This document shows, one piece after another, positions 10,751 through 10,797 of a stretch of DNA of 10,797 nt. Origin of the DNA: Baffinella frigidus (lineage: Eukaryota; Cryptophyceae; Cryptomonadales; Baffinellaceae); the NCBI GenBank assembly GCA_026770585.1, contig MU646671.1:280791-291587 (forward strand). The letters run 5' to 3'. Each line of letters starts with the position of its first letter. The stretch's first letter is position 1. The notes under the pieces are model-generated. The model was not told the DNA's origin and ran no database searches. It saw only the letters and a program-made list of their open reading frames with translations. A program made the translations under genes and the position numbers.

Positions 10751-10797
10751 TACTTCTTCTTCTTCCTCCTCTTCTTCTTCTTTACTTCTTCTTCTTC
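10640..10797. repeat. (TTC)n microsatellite with TTTA interruptions
   Basis: Blocks of CTTCTTCTT separated by TTTATTACTTC or TTTACTTC, running off the window end. The reverse strand is GAA repeat. Confidence 0.9.

Noticed and set aside
1-10797. Transposase, reverse transcriptase, viral gene, tRNA or rRNA
   Set aside because: No catalytic motif, long ORF or RNA-gene signature was found on either strand. The TIR elements appear non-autonomous.

Overview
The window looks like nuclear DNA from a eukaryote with a large, repeat-choked genome. Plant/algal-type telomeric repeats (CCCTAAA) lie inside it in many short internal arrays. There are many small non-coding elements with terminal inverted repeats (TIRs), and no long open reading frame is a believable protein. 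A unicellular alga of the green lineage is my best guess (a Pyramimonadales-type prasinophyte would fit), but this is a low-confidence inference because nothing in the window fixes the taxon.

The one gene I can support is hidden in seven short exons on the + strand. Read in order they spell the core of a glycosyltransferase family 8 (GT8, glycogenin/galactinol-synthase-like) enzyme: E1 284-346, E2 1033-1092, E3 3162-3278, E4 4382-4417, E5 5521-5601, E6 8349-8419, E7 9413-9508. Each exon is bounded by AG and GT. The first five introns are all phase 0, and the last two are phase 2 and mutually compatible. The joined product has about 174 residues and carries the family landmarks in the right order: a YSKLHVF segment, LDADT (the DxD metal site), FNSGVM, DQGFLNEF (split across E5/E6) and LHIVGEKPW. 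The N-terminal exon(s) should lie before position 1 and the C-terminal exon(s) after about 9510. Only about 0.5 kb of a span over 9.2 kb is coding.

Layout: 1-750 telomere-like arrays around E1 with echoes of its 3' end; 745-1022 a GTTGACTTT minisatellite abutting E2; 1101-2900 TIR elements, an inverted E1 copy, G-rich DNA and palindromic elements; 2835-3812 CT microsatellites and a 21-bp minisatellite interleaved with four versions of E3; 3817-4440 two small TIR elements, an inverted stretch of the same minisatellite and E4; 4441-5520 telomeric repeats, foldbacks and E5 stubs; 5521-6564 intact E5 followed by four defective E5 copies alternating with two TIR-element families; 6565-8419 hairpins, tandem repeats and four broken E6 copies before intact E6; 8420-9876 repeated E6 ends, a large palindromic element and four versions of E7; 9884-10797 a telomeric array, a TIR element, a duplicated unassigned segment and a TTC microsatellite.

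The striking pattern is that almost every exon has exactly one intact copy plus truncated or splice-dead echoes, and the tandem repeats sit against splice sites and repeat splice signals (branch-point-like TACTAA/TTGAC, CT tracts, GTACGT). Several TIR elements fill the interval between two exon copies with GT and AG at or near the edges, as introner-like elements would. The simplest reading is a single living GT8 gene whose introns grow by splice-junction-centred duplication and small-transposon insertion. A dying gene is the alternative.
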